This document shows, piece by piece, positions 8,342 through 16,514 of a stretch of 64,000 nucleotides of DNA; the first letter of the stretch is position 1, and each line of letters begins with the position of its first letter. Location of the stretch: positions 611,501 to 675,500 of the forward strand of contig NZ_CP035417.1 of the NCBI RefSeq assembly GCF_004123675.1, read 5' to 3'. The stretch is from Leisingera sp. NJS204 (GTDB taxonomy: Bacteria > Pseudomonadota > Alphaproteobacteria > Rhodobacterales > Rhodobacteraceae). The notes beneath the pieces were generated by a model. The model saw only the letters and a list, made by a program, of their open reading frames with translations, ran no database searches and had not been told where the DNA came from. The translations under genes were made by a program, and so were the position numbers.

Positions 8342-9202
8342 ATGACCCGTACCGTTTTTGTGAATGGCGAATACCTGCCTGAAGGGGAAGCCAAGGTTTC
8401 GATTTTTGACCGCGGCTTTCTGTTTGCCGATGCGGTTTATGAGGTGACCTCGGTTCTGGATGGCAAGCTGATCGATTTTGACGGCCACGCCGTGCGCCTG
8501 GACCGCTCGCTGAAAGAGCTGGACATGGCCTCGCCCTGTACCAAGGACGAGCTGCTGGAAATCCACCGCAAGCTGGTGGAGCTGAACGGCATTGAGGAAG
8601 GCCTGGTGTACCTGCAGGTCTCCCGCGGCTCCGACGGCGACCGTGACTTTGTGTTCCCCTCCGCCGATACCCCGCCGTCGCTGGTGCTGTTCACCCAGAA
8701 CAAGCCGGGCCTGGCCGACAGCCCGGCCGCACAGAAAGGCGCCAAGATCATTTCGATCGAGGACATCCGCTGGGGCCGCCGCGACATCAAGACCGTGCAG
8801 CTGCTGTATCCGTCTATGGGCAAGATGATGGCCAAGAAGGCGGGCTGCGACGATGCCTGGCTGATTGAGGACGGCTATGTGACCGAGGGCACCTCCAACA
8901 ACGCCTATTATGTGAAGAACGGCAAGATCGTGACCCGGCCGCTGTCCAATGACATCCTGCACGGCATCACCCGCGCCGCGGTGTTGCGCCTGGCGCAAGA
9001 AGCGCAGATGGAGATCGAGGAGCGCCTGTTCACCATTGATGAGGCGAAAGAGGCGGATGAAGCCTTCACCACCTCTGCCAGCGCCTTTGTGATGCCGGTG
9101 GTGGAGATCGATGGTGCGGCGCTGGGTGACGGCACTCCCGGACCGATCGCCAAGCGCCTGCGCGAGATCTATTTGGAAGAAAGCCGCAAGAAAGCAGTCT
9201 GA
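8342..9202 (+). CDS. D-amino-acid transaminase (class IV, PLP)
   Basis: A 286-residue fold-type IV aminotransferase. The PLP lysine is K150 in GRRDIKTVQLLYP. EGTSNNAYYVKNGKI and FTTSASAFVMPVVEIDG are the later class-IV signatures. IFDRGFLFADAVYEV near the N terminus is typical of D-alanine/D-amino-acid transaminases rather than branched-chain ones. AAGGAG precedes the start. It sits directly behind dgcA, which makes a D-amino-acid utilisation operon likely. A terminator follows. Confidence 0.9.
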   Translation: MTRTVFVNGEYLPEGEAKVSIFDRGFLFADAVYEVTSVLDGKLIDFDGHAVRLDRSLKELDMASPCTKDELLEIHRKLVELNGIEEGLVYLQVSRGSDGDRDFVFPSADTPPSLVLFTQNKPGLADSPAAQKGAKIISIEDIRWGRRDIKTVQLLYPSMGKMMAKKAGCDDAWLIEDGYVTEGTSNNAYYVKNGKIVTRPLSNDILHGITRAAVLRLAQEAQMEIEERLFTIDEAKEADEAFTTSASAFVMPVVEIDGAALGDGTPGPIAKRLREIYLEESRKKAV

Positions 9203-9240
9203 GACACGCAGCCTGGATTGCAGATGCCCGGATTGATGAG

Positions 9241-9275
9241 GGCCGTCCCAATGGGGCGGCCTTTCTGCATTTTTT
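9241..9275 (+). terminator. Terminator of the D-amino-acid operon
   Basis: GGCCGTCCC (9241-9249) and GGGGCGGCC (9253-9261) form a G-U tolerant stem with a 3-base loop. TTTCTGCATTTTTT follows. It lies 38 bases after the transaminase stop. Confidence 0.8.
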
Positions 9276-9517
9276 GCGGATGACGGGGCCTTCACATGGA
9301 TTTAGCGGGGTGAGGATTGGCTGCCATTGATGCTCGGGGATTAACAATCGCACGCGCCCCGGGTGAATGTCCTTGCTCGGGACTGATTGCGGCGGGATTT
9401 TAACTAATTTTACACAAAAAGGGCCAGTTCCGGACGAATTAGGATAGGGTGGGGACATAGAAAGCGCTGCCCGCATAAGCGGGGGGATGCCAGAGTTTCA
9501 CGTTAGGGAGTTGCCCA

Positions 9518-9754
9518 ATGGATCAGACCTTTCAGCCGGAGTTCGCAGCCGTTGTGGAATGCCCGTCAGCCGAGGGCAGCGAGGCCGAGATCCTGGCAGC
9601 CGTGCGCAGGGTGCTGACCGCAGAAGAGGCCATTGACCCGGAGATTGCGCAGTCGGCTGCCAAGCGCGGCTGGTTCACGGGCAAAGCGCGGGCGTCTGAG
9701 CCTTCAGTCACAAGTTCGCTTGCCGCGCGGTTGCTTGGCCGGTTCCGCGGCTAA
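9518..9754 (+). CDS. Small acidic protein of unknown function
   Basis: A 78-residue protein that I do not recognise. It has an acidic, helical first half (AEILAAVRRVLTAEEAIDPE) and a basic tail (SSLAARLLGRFRG). No signal peptide or membrane segment is visible. A TTAGGGAG ribosome site at 9503-9510 is well spaced before the ATG, and codon use looks like that of its neighbours, so translation is plausible. It stands alone, 316 bases after the transaminase gene and behind that operon's terminator. Confidence 0.6.
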   Translation: MDQTFQPEFAAVVECPSAEGSEAEILAAVRRVLTAEEAIDPEIAQSAAKRGWFTGKARASEPSVTSSLAARLLGRFRG

Positions 9755-9844
9755 GAATCACCGCCCTGTCCTGCCTGCAGCGCCCTGCGGTGCCGGATCA
9801 CTCAAATGACTAATCCCGGCACGGCCCCGCAACAGAAATGATAA

Positions 9845-9876
9845 GGCCGCCGCTGACCGGCGGCCTCTTTGGTTTT
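9845..9876 (-). terminator. Terminator after small exported peptide gene
   Basis: GGCCGCCG (9845-9852) pairs with CGGCGGCC (9858-9865) around CTGAC. T-rich sequence flanks it on both strands (TCTTTGGTTTT on plus; TTATCATTT on minus). It lies just downstream of the minus-strand gene ending at 9876. Confidence 0.7.
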
Positions 9877-10070
9877 CAATGGCAATGGACTGTGCCGGTT
9901 GCCGTTTCCATATGGCAGCACTGGCCCGGAGGAGAGCTTTTCCGGCAGCCTCCGCCATGCATTACAATTCCTTGCCGAACGATACCTGCCGGCTCCAGCG
10001 TGCTGGCGAACAGGGCCGCAGGGGACAAAAGAGCGCCTGCAAGGGCCAACGCTGGTATCAAAGTCTTCAT
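9876..10070 (-). CDS. Small secreted Cys/His-tailed peptide
   Basis: A 64-residue protein with a clear signal peptide (MKTLIPALALAGALLSPAALF, cleavage about AALFA/S read as 20 or fewer residues). The mature part is short and ends in a Cys/His-rich tail, GGGCRKSSPPGQCCHMETAT and then GTVHCH. The tail resembles metal-binding YHYH-type ends, which is an inference only. GGAAGA precedes the ATG at a good distance on the minus strand, and a terminator follows the gene. It overlaps no other supported gene. Confidence 0.55.
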   Translation of the reverse strand: MKTLIPALALAGALLSPAALFASTLEPAGIVRQGIVMHGGGCRKSSPPGQCCHMETATGTVHCH

Positions 10071-10170
10071 TCTCAGTCTTCCAATAAAGCTCTGTGCCGA
10101 GTGTATTTACCCATGGTGTAAGCCACGCAAGACTTTTCCCGCCTTGCGGGCGGGTCAAATTTCCAAACCG

Positions 10171-10236
10171 TGCTTCTTTCTGGTCTGCAATACCCCAGGG
10201 TGAATTGGCCGCCAGGCCAAGAGGGGCAGCGCCCCT
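10171..10236. repeat. Dispersed intergenic repeat, copy A
   Basis: A 66-base unit running from TGCTTCTTTCTGG to GGGGCAGCGCCCC. It is nearly identical to copies at 41636-41702 and 59520-59584. Internal structure: GGCC-GCCA-GGCC and GGGGC-AGC-GCCCC. In this copy the 3' end is extended into a larger inverted repeat (10209-10260). Confidence 0.85.
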
Positions 10237-10266
10237 GCGCCGTTCCTCTTGGCCTGGCGGATTTTG
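10209..10266. terminator. Long inverted repeat overlapping repeat copy A
   Basis: CCGCCAGGCCAAGAGG (10209-10224) and CCTCTTGGCCTGGCGG (10245-10260) are perfect 16-base inverted arms with a GGGGC-GCCCC hairpin inside. ATTTTG follows on the plus strand. It could be a strong terminator, or insulation upstream of the remnant gene at 10354. Confidence 0.6.
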
Positions 10267-10353
10267 CAGAAAAACGACAGCCGGAATGGCGGGCACGGGC
10301 CGGGAAAGGGCTTGCTGCGGCGCCTGGCCTTCAGGAAACAGGGAGGGTCTTCC

Positions 10354-10560
10354 ATGCAGCCGTTTGAAGGAGTGCAGGTTCTCGATCTCGCCCATGTCTA
10401 GGCGGGGCCGTTCGCGGCCTGTCAGCTGGCAGCGCTGGGGGCAGAGGCGATCAACATCGAACCGGTGAACCATCCCGGCATGACCCGCAGGCAGGCCGCG
10501 CCGGACGGCCTTGGGCCGGGTTTTGCGCGGGCGCAGCGGGGTTCACACTGGCGAATTTGA
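10354..10560 (+). pseudogene. CaiB/BaiF-type CoA-transferase, 5' remnant with in-frame stop
   Basis: Reading from the ATG at 10354 gives MQPFEGVQVLDLAHV, a TAG at 10399-10401, then AGPFAACQLAALGAEAINIE. This is the N-terminal Rossmann-like start of family III CoA-transferases (usual length about 400 residues). The stop probably replaced a Leu codon. Family similarity fades by about 10540, and the frame closes at 10558-10560. A GGGAGG ribosome site at 10341-10346 survives. More than 80 percent of the gene is missing, so it is a dead fragment. Confidence 0.75.
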
Positions 10561-10640
10561 TCCTGGCGGAACGTATGGGCGCGGCAACGGTTCTGGGCGG
10601 GGCAGTGATATTCACAGCCTTTCTTTGGCCGCAGAAACCG
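10540..10640 (+). pseudogene. 3' remnant of an EamA/DMT-type transporter
   Basis: In a different frame from the preceding remnant, the sequence reads FTLANLILAERMGAATVLGG and then AVIFTAFLW. This is the last transmembrane hairpin of drug/metabolite transporters (family pattern: ...GERL..., LGGALI...). The rest of the transporter is absent. The abrupt change of frame and family at about 10540 marks a deletion joint. Confidence 0.55.
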
Positions 10641-10681
10641 CACCCCCGCCCGCGGTCGCCTGAAAACGCCTGCTGGCCAGC

Positions 10682-10996
10682 CTATTGCCGGTCTGTCACA
10701 TTTTCCTTGAACGCGACCTCGAATTCCGCCTGCTTTTCGGCGCTGGCCTCGGTCTGGTGGCTGGCTTTCCACTCGGCCATGGTCATGCCGTAATAGGCCT
10801 CGCGCGCAGCGTTTCTGTCCATGCCGATGCCGCGCTCATTGGCGGCTTCCTGATACCAGCGCGCCAGGCAGTTGCGGCAAAAGCCGGCCATGTTCATCAG
10901 ATCGATGTTCTGTACATCGGTGCGGTCTTCCATCAGGTGCTTTTGCAGGCGGCGGAAGGCGGCGGCCTGGATTTCGATTTCGGTTTGCTTGTCCAT
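10682..10996 (-). CDS. DUF1244 family protein
   Basis: A 104-residue cytoplasmic protein matching the DUF1244 family in length and motifs: FRRLQKHLMEDRTDVQNIDL, MNMAGFCRNCLARWYQEAA and a central MDRNAAREAYYGMTMAEWK. The conserved FCRNCL cysteine pair suggests metal or redox chemistry, but no function is established that I know. MDKQTEIEIQ is chosen because a GGAG site lies 9 bases upstream on the minus strand; the open frame upstream is low-complexity. It lies on the same strand as the small membrane protein upstream. Confidence 0.87.
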   Translation of the reverse strand: MDKQTEIEIQAAAFRRLQKHLMEDRTDVQNIDLMNMAGFCRNCLARWYQEAANERGIGMDRNAAREAYYGMTMAEWKASHQTEASAEKQAEFEVAFKENVTDRQ

Positions 10997-11078
10997 GGCG
11001 GTGGCTCCGGAGTTGTCTTGCGTCGCCTCAGGCCTAGCAGCCGGGACCGGGGCGGGCAATGGGCGCGGGCGGCCGGGA

Positions 11079-11318
11079 TCAGGCCAGCTGCAGCGCCAGC
11101 CACGGCCCCAGCGCGGTGGCCAGGATCACAATCTTGTAGGTGCCAAGCCAGCGGTAAACGGTGAGGCTGACATCGGCCGGCGCCAGTCCGAACATCCGGG
11201 CGTGCAGGCGCGCCACCCAGTCCTGCAGCAGCATCAAGAGGATGGCAGACAGGGTGAACAGGCCGATGTGCAAGATGGTCAGCCAGCCGAAGAAGGCGGA
11301 GAGGGTTTCCTGGGCCAT
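11079..11318 (-). CDS. Small membrane protein (DUF6868-like)
   Basis: A 79-residue protein with two hydrophobic helices (LTILHIGLFTLSAILLMLLQ and a C-terminal YKIVILATALGPWLALQLA). A short cytoplasmic segment, WVARLHARMFGLAPADVS, lies between them. The order FFGWLTILHIG...FGL...GTYKIVIL matches a small conserved proteobacterial family I associate with DUF6868. MAQETLSAFFG follows GGAGCC on the minus strand. The function is unknown. It stands between the amidohydrolase and DUF1244 genes on the same strand. Confidence 0.75.
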   Translation of the reverse strand: MAQETLSAFFGWLTILHIGLFTLSAILLMLLQDWVARLHARMFGLAPADVSLTVYRWLGTYKIVILATALGPWLALQLA

Positions 11319-11411
11319 GATGGCTCCTTTCCCGTTGCTGTGCCGCGTTTCCAGCCCTGATGTGGGGGGCGCCGGGCACCGCTGCAAGATCATGCGGTAG
11401 CGTGCCGCAGA

Positions 11412-12149
11412 TCAGAGACCTGAATTTTCGAGGGCTTTAGGCAGAACACTTGCCAGGCGTTCCGCCCATTTGCACTGTCCATCGTGTTCGGCAATCAGGT
11501 CGTTTCTGAGCTCGATCAGCGTATTGGGGCGGCCTGCATGCGTGGCGTGGGTCTCAATCGCGTCGCCGGGCAGGTGGCCGGTGTAGGGCTCGTTGATGCC
11601 GACACACAGGCCGTCCTCGGCCTTTAATTCCTCGATCACAAAGGGCGAAAACCGTTCGCCTTCGGGAAACAGGATGCCGATCTCCCAGGGGCGCGGTTCG
11701 CGCCCGCGCAGCTGGCGGGTGAAGCTGTGGACCGAGACGATCACGGTGCCGGGGCGTTCGGCCAGCCGGGCCAGGGCGCGGTGATAAGGGCGGTAGCAGC
11801 CTTCCAGCCGTTCCTTCAGTTCTGCCGTGCCCGCGTGGCGGTTGGCTGGAATTATGGTGCCGTCGTAAAGCTTCATCAGAAGGGTCGGGTCGTCCTCGCC
11901 GCGGTTGGGGTCGATTACCAGCCGCGAGAAGTTCGACGCCACCACCGGCGCGTCCAGCATCCCGCCCAGCAGTTTGGCCACCTCATAGGCGCCGACGTCA
12001 TAGGCGATGTGGCGTTCCATATCCGCACGCGGCAGGCCCAGATCGCCGCCGCCGGCAAAATCCGGCACATGGTTGGTTGCGTGGTCGCAGGTGATCAGCC
12101 AGCGGGCGGGACGGTCTGCGCCGTGAACAAAATAGGGTGTGTATGTCAT
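11412..12149 (-). CDS. N-formylglutamate amidohydrolase family protein
   Basis: A 245-residue zinc-hydrolase family protein. N-formylglutamate amidohydrolases release formate from N-formyl-Glu at the end of one histidine-degradation route. Characteristic segments are LITCDHATNHVP (metal-binding Asp/His), VVASNFSRLVIDPNRG, VIVSVHSFTRQLRGR and NTLIELRNDLI. No hut genes lie nearby, so the true substrate may be another N-acylated amino acid. The ATG at 12149 fits the family N terminus. It is divergent from pyruvate kinase. Confidence 0.9.
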   Translation of the reverse strand: MTYTPYFVHGADRPARWLITCDHATNHVPDFAGGGDLGLPRADMERHIAYDVGAYEVAKLLGGMLDAPVVASNFSRLVIDPNRGEDDPTLLMKLYDGTIIPANRHAGTAELKERLEGCYRPYHRALARLAERPGTVIVSVHSFTRQLRGREPRPWEIGILFPEGERFSPFVIEELKAEDGLCVGINEPYTGHLPGDAIETHATHAGRPNTLIELRNDLIAEHDGQCKWAERLASVLPKALENSGL

Positions 12150-12269
12150 GAGCCTGATATGTTTTGCCGCAAGCTGTTTACGGGAGTTGCGGCAGAATGG
12201 GAATTGGGGGATAAGCACCCTGAACGCTGTTTGCGGTAACATAAGTCAGGCCCGAAGGAGAAGACCCCT

Positions 12270-13715
12270 ATGAAACGTTCGCGCAATGTGAAGATTGTCG
12301 CCACCCTGGGGCCGGCTTCGGAGACCTATGAAACCATCCGCGCCCTGCATGAGGCCGGCGCCGATGTGTTCCGGCTGAACATGTCGCACGGCAGCCATCC
12401 GGAGATTGCCGAAAAGCACAGGATCATCCGCCAGGTGGAGCAGGATCTGGACAGCCCGATTGCGATCCTGGCCGATCTGCAAGGGCCGAAACTGCGGGTG
12501 GGTGTCTTTGCCAATGGCGCCGAGGATCTGGTGGAGGGCGCCAGCTTCCGTCTTGATCTGGATGAGGCCGAGGGCGACGCAACCCGCGTGTGCCTGCCGC
12601 ATCCGGAGATTTTTCAGGCGCTGGAACCCGGTGCGCATCTCTTGGTCAATGACGGCAAGATCCGTCTGGCAGTTGATGACTGCGGAGCGGATTTTGCCGA
12701 TTGCACAGTGGAAATCGGCGGCACCATTTCGAACCGCAAGGGGGTGAACGTGCCCGACGTGGTGCTGCCGCTGGCGGCGCTGTCGGAGAAGGACCGCGCG
12801 GATCTGGAATTTGTCTGCGCCCTGGGTGTGGATTGGCTGGCGCTGTCGTTTGTGCAGCGGGCCAAGGACGTGTTCGAGGCCCGCGGGCTGGCCGATGGCC
12901 GCGCCGCGGTGCTGTCTAAGATCGAAAAGCCGCAGGCGGTGGAGGATTTCGAGGCTATCCTGGATGCCTCGGACGGGATCATGGTGGCGCGGGGCGATCT
13001 GGGGGTTGAGCTGCCGGTGGCGGCGGTGCCGCCGATCCAGAAACGGCTGGTGCGCAAATGCCGCGCGGCGGCCAAGCCGGTGATCGTGGCGACCCAGATG
13101 CTGGAAAGCATGATCGAAAGCCCGATGCCGACCCGGGCCGAAGTCTCGGATGTCGCCACGGCGATCTACGAGGGCACCGACGCGATCATGCTGAGCGCCG
13201 AGAGCGCGGCAGGCCAGTATCCGATCGAGGCGGTGCAGACCATGGACAAGGTCGCGGTCGAGGTCGAGGCAGACCCCACCTATACCCAGATCATCGCCGC
13301 CTCGCGTTCGGCCAAGGGCACCACTGTTGCTGATGGCATTGTGGCGGCAGCGCGCGAGATTGCCGAAAAGACCGAGATCAAGGCGATCTGTTGCTTTACC
13401 CAGTCGGGCACCACAGCACTGCTGACCGCCCGCGAGCGCCCCGGTGTGCCGATCATCGCCATGACCCCGGTCAGCGCCACCGCCCGGCGGCTGTGCCTCA
13501 GCTGGGGCTGCAAATGCGTGATGACGCCGGAACTGGACCGCTTCAAAGGCGCGGTTGTCAGTGCGGCGCGGGCGGCGCGCTCCGGCGGCTATGCCGGGGA
13601 CACCGACCAGATCGTGGTCACCGCCGGCGTGCCTTTCAACGTGCCGGGCACCACCAATATCCTGCGCATTGCCCCCTGTGATGAGCGATTGATTTACAGC
13701 ACTGATCCGGAATAA
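12270..13715 (+). CDS. pyk: Pyruvate kinase
   Basis: A 481-residue glycolytic enzyme converting phosphoenolpyruvate and ADP to pyruvate and ATP. Seen in order: KIVATLGPASETYETIRALH, VFRLNMSHGSH (nucleotide and phosphate contacts), VLSKIEKPQAV (catalytic Lys, about residue 220), the active-site MVARGDLGVELP (about 238-249) and ATQMLESMIESPMPTRAEV. The C-terminal regulatory domain starts about residue 345. The length is standard. GAAGGAGA precedes the ATG. Confidence 0.97.
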   Translation: MKRSRNVKIVATLGPASETYETIRALHEAGADVFRLNMSHGSHPEIAEKHRIIRQVEQDLDSPIAILADLQGPKLRVGVFANGAEDLVEGASFRLDLDEAEGDATRVCLPHPEIFQALEPGAHLLVNDGKIRLAVDDCGADFADCTVEIGGTISNRKGVNVPDVVLPLAALSEKDRADLEFVCALGVDWLALSFVQRAKDVFEARGLADGRAAVLSKIEKPQAVEDFEAILDASDGIMVARGDLGVELPVAAVPPIQKRLVRKCRAAAKPVIVATQMLESMIESPMPTRAEVSDVATAIYEGTDAIMLSAESAAGQYPIEAVQTMDKVAVEVEADPTYTQIIAASRSAKGTTVADGIVAAAREIAEKTEIKAICCFTQSGTTALLTARERPGVPIIAMTPVSATARRLCLSWGCKCVMTPELDRFKGAVVSAARAARSGGYAGDTDQIVVTAGVPFNVPGTTNILRIAPCDERLIYSTDPE

Positions 13716-13813
13716 CGGGGAGCTGCTTGTCTGCAGGCCGGCAGCGAAGTTTGAAAACATCGGCCCCTCGCCTACCATTTCCTTGTGTCAGGCCGTGATG
13801 GGGGACGTGGTTT

Positions 13814-14035
13814 ATGGGGACCGATTTGCCGCTGATAGCGGGTTTGGTGATTGCCGGGTTTTCGGTGCCGTCGATTCTGTCGGCATTCAGCGAACGGCGG
13901 CCGCCGCGGACATCCGTGGCGACCATTCTGATTGCCATCGGTCTGATCGCCTATGCGGTGATGATGAAACCCGGCGGCTACCGCATTGACGAGATCCCGG
14001 ATGCGTTTTTCCGGGTTCTGGGACGCCTTCTGTAG
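13814..14035 (+). CDS. Small membrane protein of unknown function
   Basis: A 73-residue protein with two hydrophobic segments ([20 protein letters not shown] and [20 protein letters not shown]) joined by [11 protein letters not shown], ending in [23 protein letters not shown] ribosome site lies about 9 bases upstream. I do not recognise a named family. The good start and membrane periodicity make it a real gene, probably conserved only among close relatives. It lies between pyk and rpmI on the same strand. Confidence 0.65.
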   Translation: MGTDLPLIAGLVIAGFSVPSILSAFSERRPPRTSVATILIAIGLIAYAVMMKPGGYRIDEIPDAFFRVLGRLL

Positions 14036-14153
14036 AGAATCGGCTTGCCCATCGGGCAGGCATTGCGTATTGGGCAGCTCTGTTCCGCGTGGCCGGCCTT
14101 TCTTAGGCATGCCGAGTCGCGCGTCTAGCGAACCCGCATTGAAGGAGACGGAA

Positions 14154-14354
14154 ATGCCCAAGATGAAGACAAAGTCGAGCGCCAAAAAGCGCTTTAAGGT
14201 GACTGCGACCGGCAAGGTCATGGCAGGTCAGGCCGGCAAGCGCCACGGCATGATCAAACGGACCCGCAAGTTCATCCGCGATGCCCGCGGCACCACAACC
14301 CTGTCGGCACCCGACGCTAAGATCGTCAAGGGCTTCATGCCCTACGACCGCTAA
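14154..14354 (+). CDS. rpmI: 50S ribosomal protein L35
   Basis: A 66-residue basic ribosomal protein: [20 protein letters not shown], then [20 protein letters not shown], matching L35 over its full length. GAAGGAGACGGAA precedes the ATG. The rplT gene follows 14 bases after the stop in the usual rpmI-rplT pair; infC, often upstream, is not in the window. Confidence 0.98.
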   Translation: MPKMKTKSSAKKRFKVTATGKVMAGQAGKRHGMIKRTRKFIRDARGTTTLSAPDAKIVKGFMPYDR

Positions 14355-14368
14355 GAGGAGATTGAGAT

Positions 14369-14734
14369 ATGTCCCGCGTTAAAGGTGGTACCGTCACTCA
14401 CGCCCGTCACAAGAAGGTCATCAAGGCAGCCAAAGGTTATTACGGCCGCCGCAAGAATACCTTCAAAGTCGCCCGTCAGGCCGTCGACAAGGCGAACCAG
14501 TATGCAACCCGCGACCGCAAGAACCGCAAGCGCAACTTCCGCGCGCTGTGGATCCAGCGGATCAACGCTGCTGTCCGTTCGCACGACGAAGCGCTGACCT
14601 ATTCCCGCTTCATCAACGGCCTGACCCTGGCCGGCATCGAAGTGGACCGTAAGGTTCTGGCCGACCTGGCCGTGCACGAGCCCGAAGCCTTTGGTGCCAT
14701 CGTGCGCCAGGCACAGGACGCGCTGGCAGCCTAA
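14369..14734 (+). CDS. rplT: 50S ribosomal protein L20
   Basis: A 121-residue ribosomal protein that binds 23S rRNA early in assembly. It begins [20 protein letters not shown], with [20 protein letters not shown] and [20 protein letters not shown] following. The length is standard. GAGGAG precedes the start, and a textbook terminator lies 28 bases past the stop. Confidence 0.98.
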   Translation: MSRVKGGTVTHARHKKVIKAAKGYYGRRKNTFKVARQAVDKANQYATRDRKNRKRNFRALWIQRINAAVRSHDEALTYSRFINGLTLAGIEVDRKVLADLAVHEPEAFGAIVRQAQDALAA

Positions 14735-14762
14735 GGCGCCGGAGAGTTCCGAATTCAGGAAA

Positions 14763-14790
14763 GGCCGCTCCGGTAGGAGCGGCCTTTTTT
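14763..14790 (+). terminator. rpmI-rplT terminator
   Basis: GGCCGCTCC (14763-14771), loop GGTA and GGAGCGGCC (14776-14784) form a perfect stem followed by six T residues. Confidence 0.95.
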
Positions 14791-14962
14791 CGTGTTTGAG
14801 GTTCACTGTTCCGCACTGCGTCCAGCGGCCGCAATTGACTGTCTTGCGCGGGGGCGGTTACCGGATCAAGGGTTGAAACGCCCGGATGACCGCCAGCCAA
14901 CCCCTGTCCGGCTGTGCTGGAAAGGATCCTGAACGCAAAGGCTGGCTGGGCAGGTTTGCGGC

Positions 14963-15772
14963 TTACTTTGTTGCCAGCATCGCCTCAACTTCTGCTGTGC
15001 TTGCGGCCCCTTTCAGGATCGTGAAGTCGCCCCGTTCCAGCATTGCACGGGTGCCATCCAGGATCACCTGCTGGGTGACACGGGCCAGTCCCCCGCCGAT
15101 GGAAATCCGGGCAGCGCCCAGTGCGCCGATTTCATCTGTTGTGAGATCACGCATCGCACCCGCAGCCAGCAGATTGACAGCTGTGCCTGTCGCGGCAAGC
15201 GCGCGGGTGGTTCCGGCATCGACCAGCGGGGCGTATATCACATCTGCACCTGCTTGGGCGAATGCCTTGCAACGGCGCAGCGCCTCTGCTTGTTCGTAGT
15301 TATTCATAAGCCAGCCATCAGCGCGGGCAGTCAGCACGATCCCCGCCGCCTTGGCTGCAGCGGCCGCCGCCTCTACTCGGGCCAGCGCCAGATCAAACGG
15401 ATAGGAACTTGTCCCCGGAACAGCTGTGTCCTCCACCGAAACCCCCGACAGCCCGGCTTCTGCTGCCAGTCTTACAGTCTCTGCGACAGTTTCGGGATCG
15501 TCTCCGTATCCGTTTTCGAAATCGCCGTTTACCGGCACGTCGACCGATGCGCAGATACTGGCAGCGTGCTGCAGGGCAATTTCACGCGTGATCTGGCCGC
15601 CATCAGCCAGACCCAGCGTGAAGCCATACCCTGAAGAGGTCGTCGCCAGCGCCTGCGCACCCAGATGCGCCATTACCTTTGCTGATCCGATATCCCAAGG
15701 GTTTGGCATCACCACCGGCTTGCCCGGGACGTGAAGGGCGCGGAATCGTTCCGTCAACTCGTAGCGTCGCAA
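14963..15772 (-). CDS. Isocitrate lyase/PEP mutase family protein
   Basis: A 269-residue TIM-barrel protein of the ICL/PEP-mutase superfamily. Visible motifs are VVMPNPWDIGSAKVMAHLG, TTSSGYGFTLG, VPVNGDFENGYGD (metal Asp/Glu), GVSVEDTAVPG and TARADGW. The catalytic KKCGH loop of isocitrate lyase is absent, so it is more likely a 2,3-dimethylmalate-lyase or oxaloacetate-hydrolase-type enzyme. A TTG start at 15772 is chosen because AGAGAGGAG lies 6 bases upstream. An ATG at 15835 is in frame but lacks a ribosome site and adds a non-family leader. Confidence 0.82.
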   Translation of the reverse strand: MRRYELTERFRALHVPGKPVVMPNPWDIGSAKVMAHLGAQALATTSSGYGFTLGLADGGQITREIALQHAASICASVDVPVNGDFENGYGDDPETVAETVRLAAEAGLSGVSVEDTAVPGTSSYPFDLALARVEAAAAAAKAAGIVLTARADGWLMNNYEQAEALRRCKAFAQAGADVIYAPLVDAGTTRALAATGTAVNLLAAGAMRDLTTDEIGALGAARISIGGGLARVTQQVILDGTRAMLERGDFTILKGAASTAEVEAMLATK

Positions 15773-16054
15773 AACATGCTCCTCTCTCCGATCAGCAGAA
15801 GTGCTGATCACTATAGCGGATCTTCGCTTTGGCATGCAGCATTATCGGCTTTCCTGAAGGTTTTCGATGCAGGCCGTGGAATTGGGGCGGGGTTCGGTGC
15901 GACCTTGGCCTTCGTTGGAAAACCTTCCCAAGGTGAAAGCAGCGCGGGCCTGGGATCAGTCTATGGGAAGCGCGCAAATGGCTGGAGGCGGGGCTTGCGC
16001 AGGCGCAATGGTCTGGTGGGTGCGGCCTGCTCCCTCAGTGGTGCGCGCGGCATC

Positions 16055-16514
16055 GGTTTTTGACCGCGCCGGAAGGTAGCGATGATGCGCATCGGGCCAC
16101 CGCAGCACGGACAGGGTGCGCGAAGGGCGGTTTGGCGTGAGCGGCCCATTTGGTCTTTCGGAACGGCGCGAGCCAAGCGGCGAACACCTTTGCGTCTGTC
16201 CGCCCGCTGAGGCCGCCGAAGAGGGCCGGCTGGCCAGTGCGGTGCAACTCCATCAGTCCTTCGAGGAAAAGGCGCCTGAACAGTCTGGGCAAGACGCGCA
16301 GATGCAGTCGGAAACCCGGTTTGTAGGCCACCTGCCGGGTGCTGCCCGGCGGCAGGCCTCTACCGGGACTGATCATGCGGATGCGGGAATAATGCGTTAG
16401 CGCTGATCCCCAAGTGTGGAGCGCGCTGGTCATGCCGACGCGGGCGCCGGGGCGCTTGGGGTCTGCGGCGAGGGTCATGACCGGTTCGGCCGAGGCACGG
16501 AACAGAACGCCGCA
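16055..16514 (-). pseudogene. IS91-family transposase fragment
   Basis: The minus strand reads VLFRASAEPVMTLAADPKRP, SALHTWGSALTHYSRIRMIS, then VLPRLFRRLFLEGLMELHRT and FAAWLAPFRKTKW. This follows IS91-type transposases closely, but the HUH metal-binding stretch, normally like THHPHVH, is THYSRIR here, so nicking activity should be lost. After AKPPF (about 16119) the central part is missing. The C-terminal zinc-ribbon segment PCPCCGGPMRIIATFRRG (about 16116-16063) follows in another frame. Confidence 0.72.

Noticed and set aside
12246-13778. Long open frame on the minus strand opposite pyruvate kinase
   Set aside because: It is a GC-codon shadow of pyk. It has no family motifs and is rich in His, Arg and Gln as expected for antisense frames.
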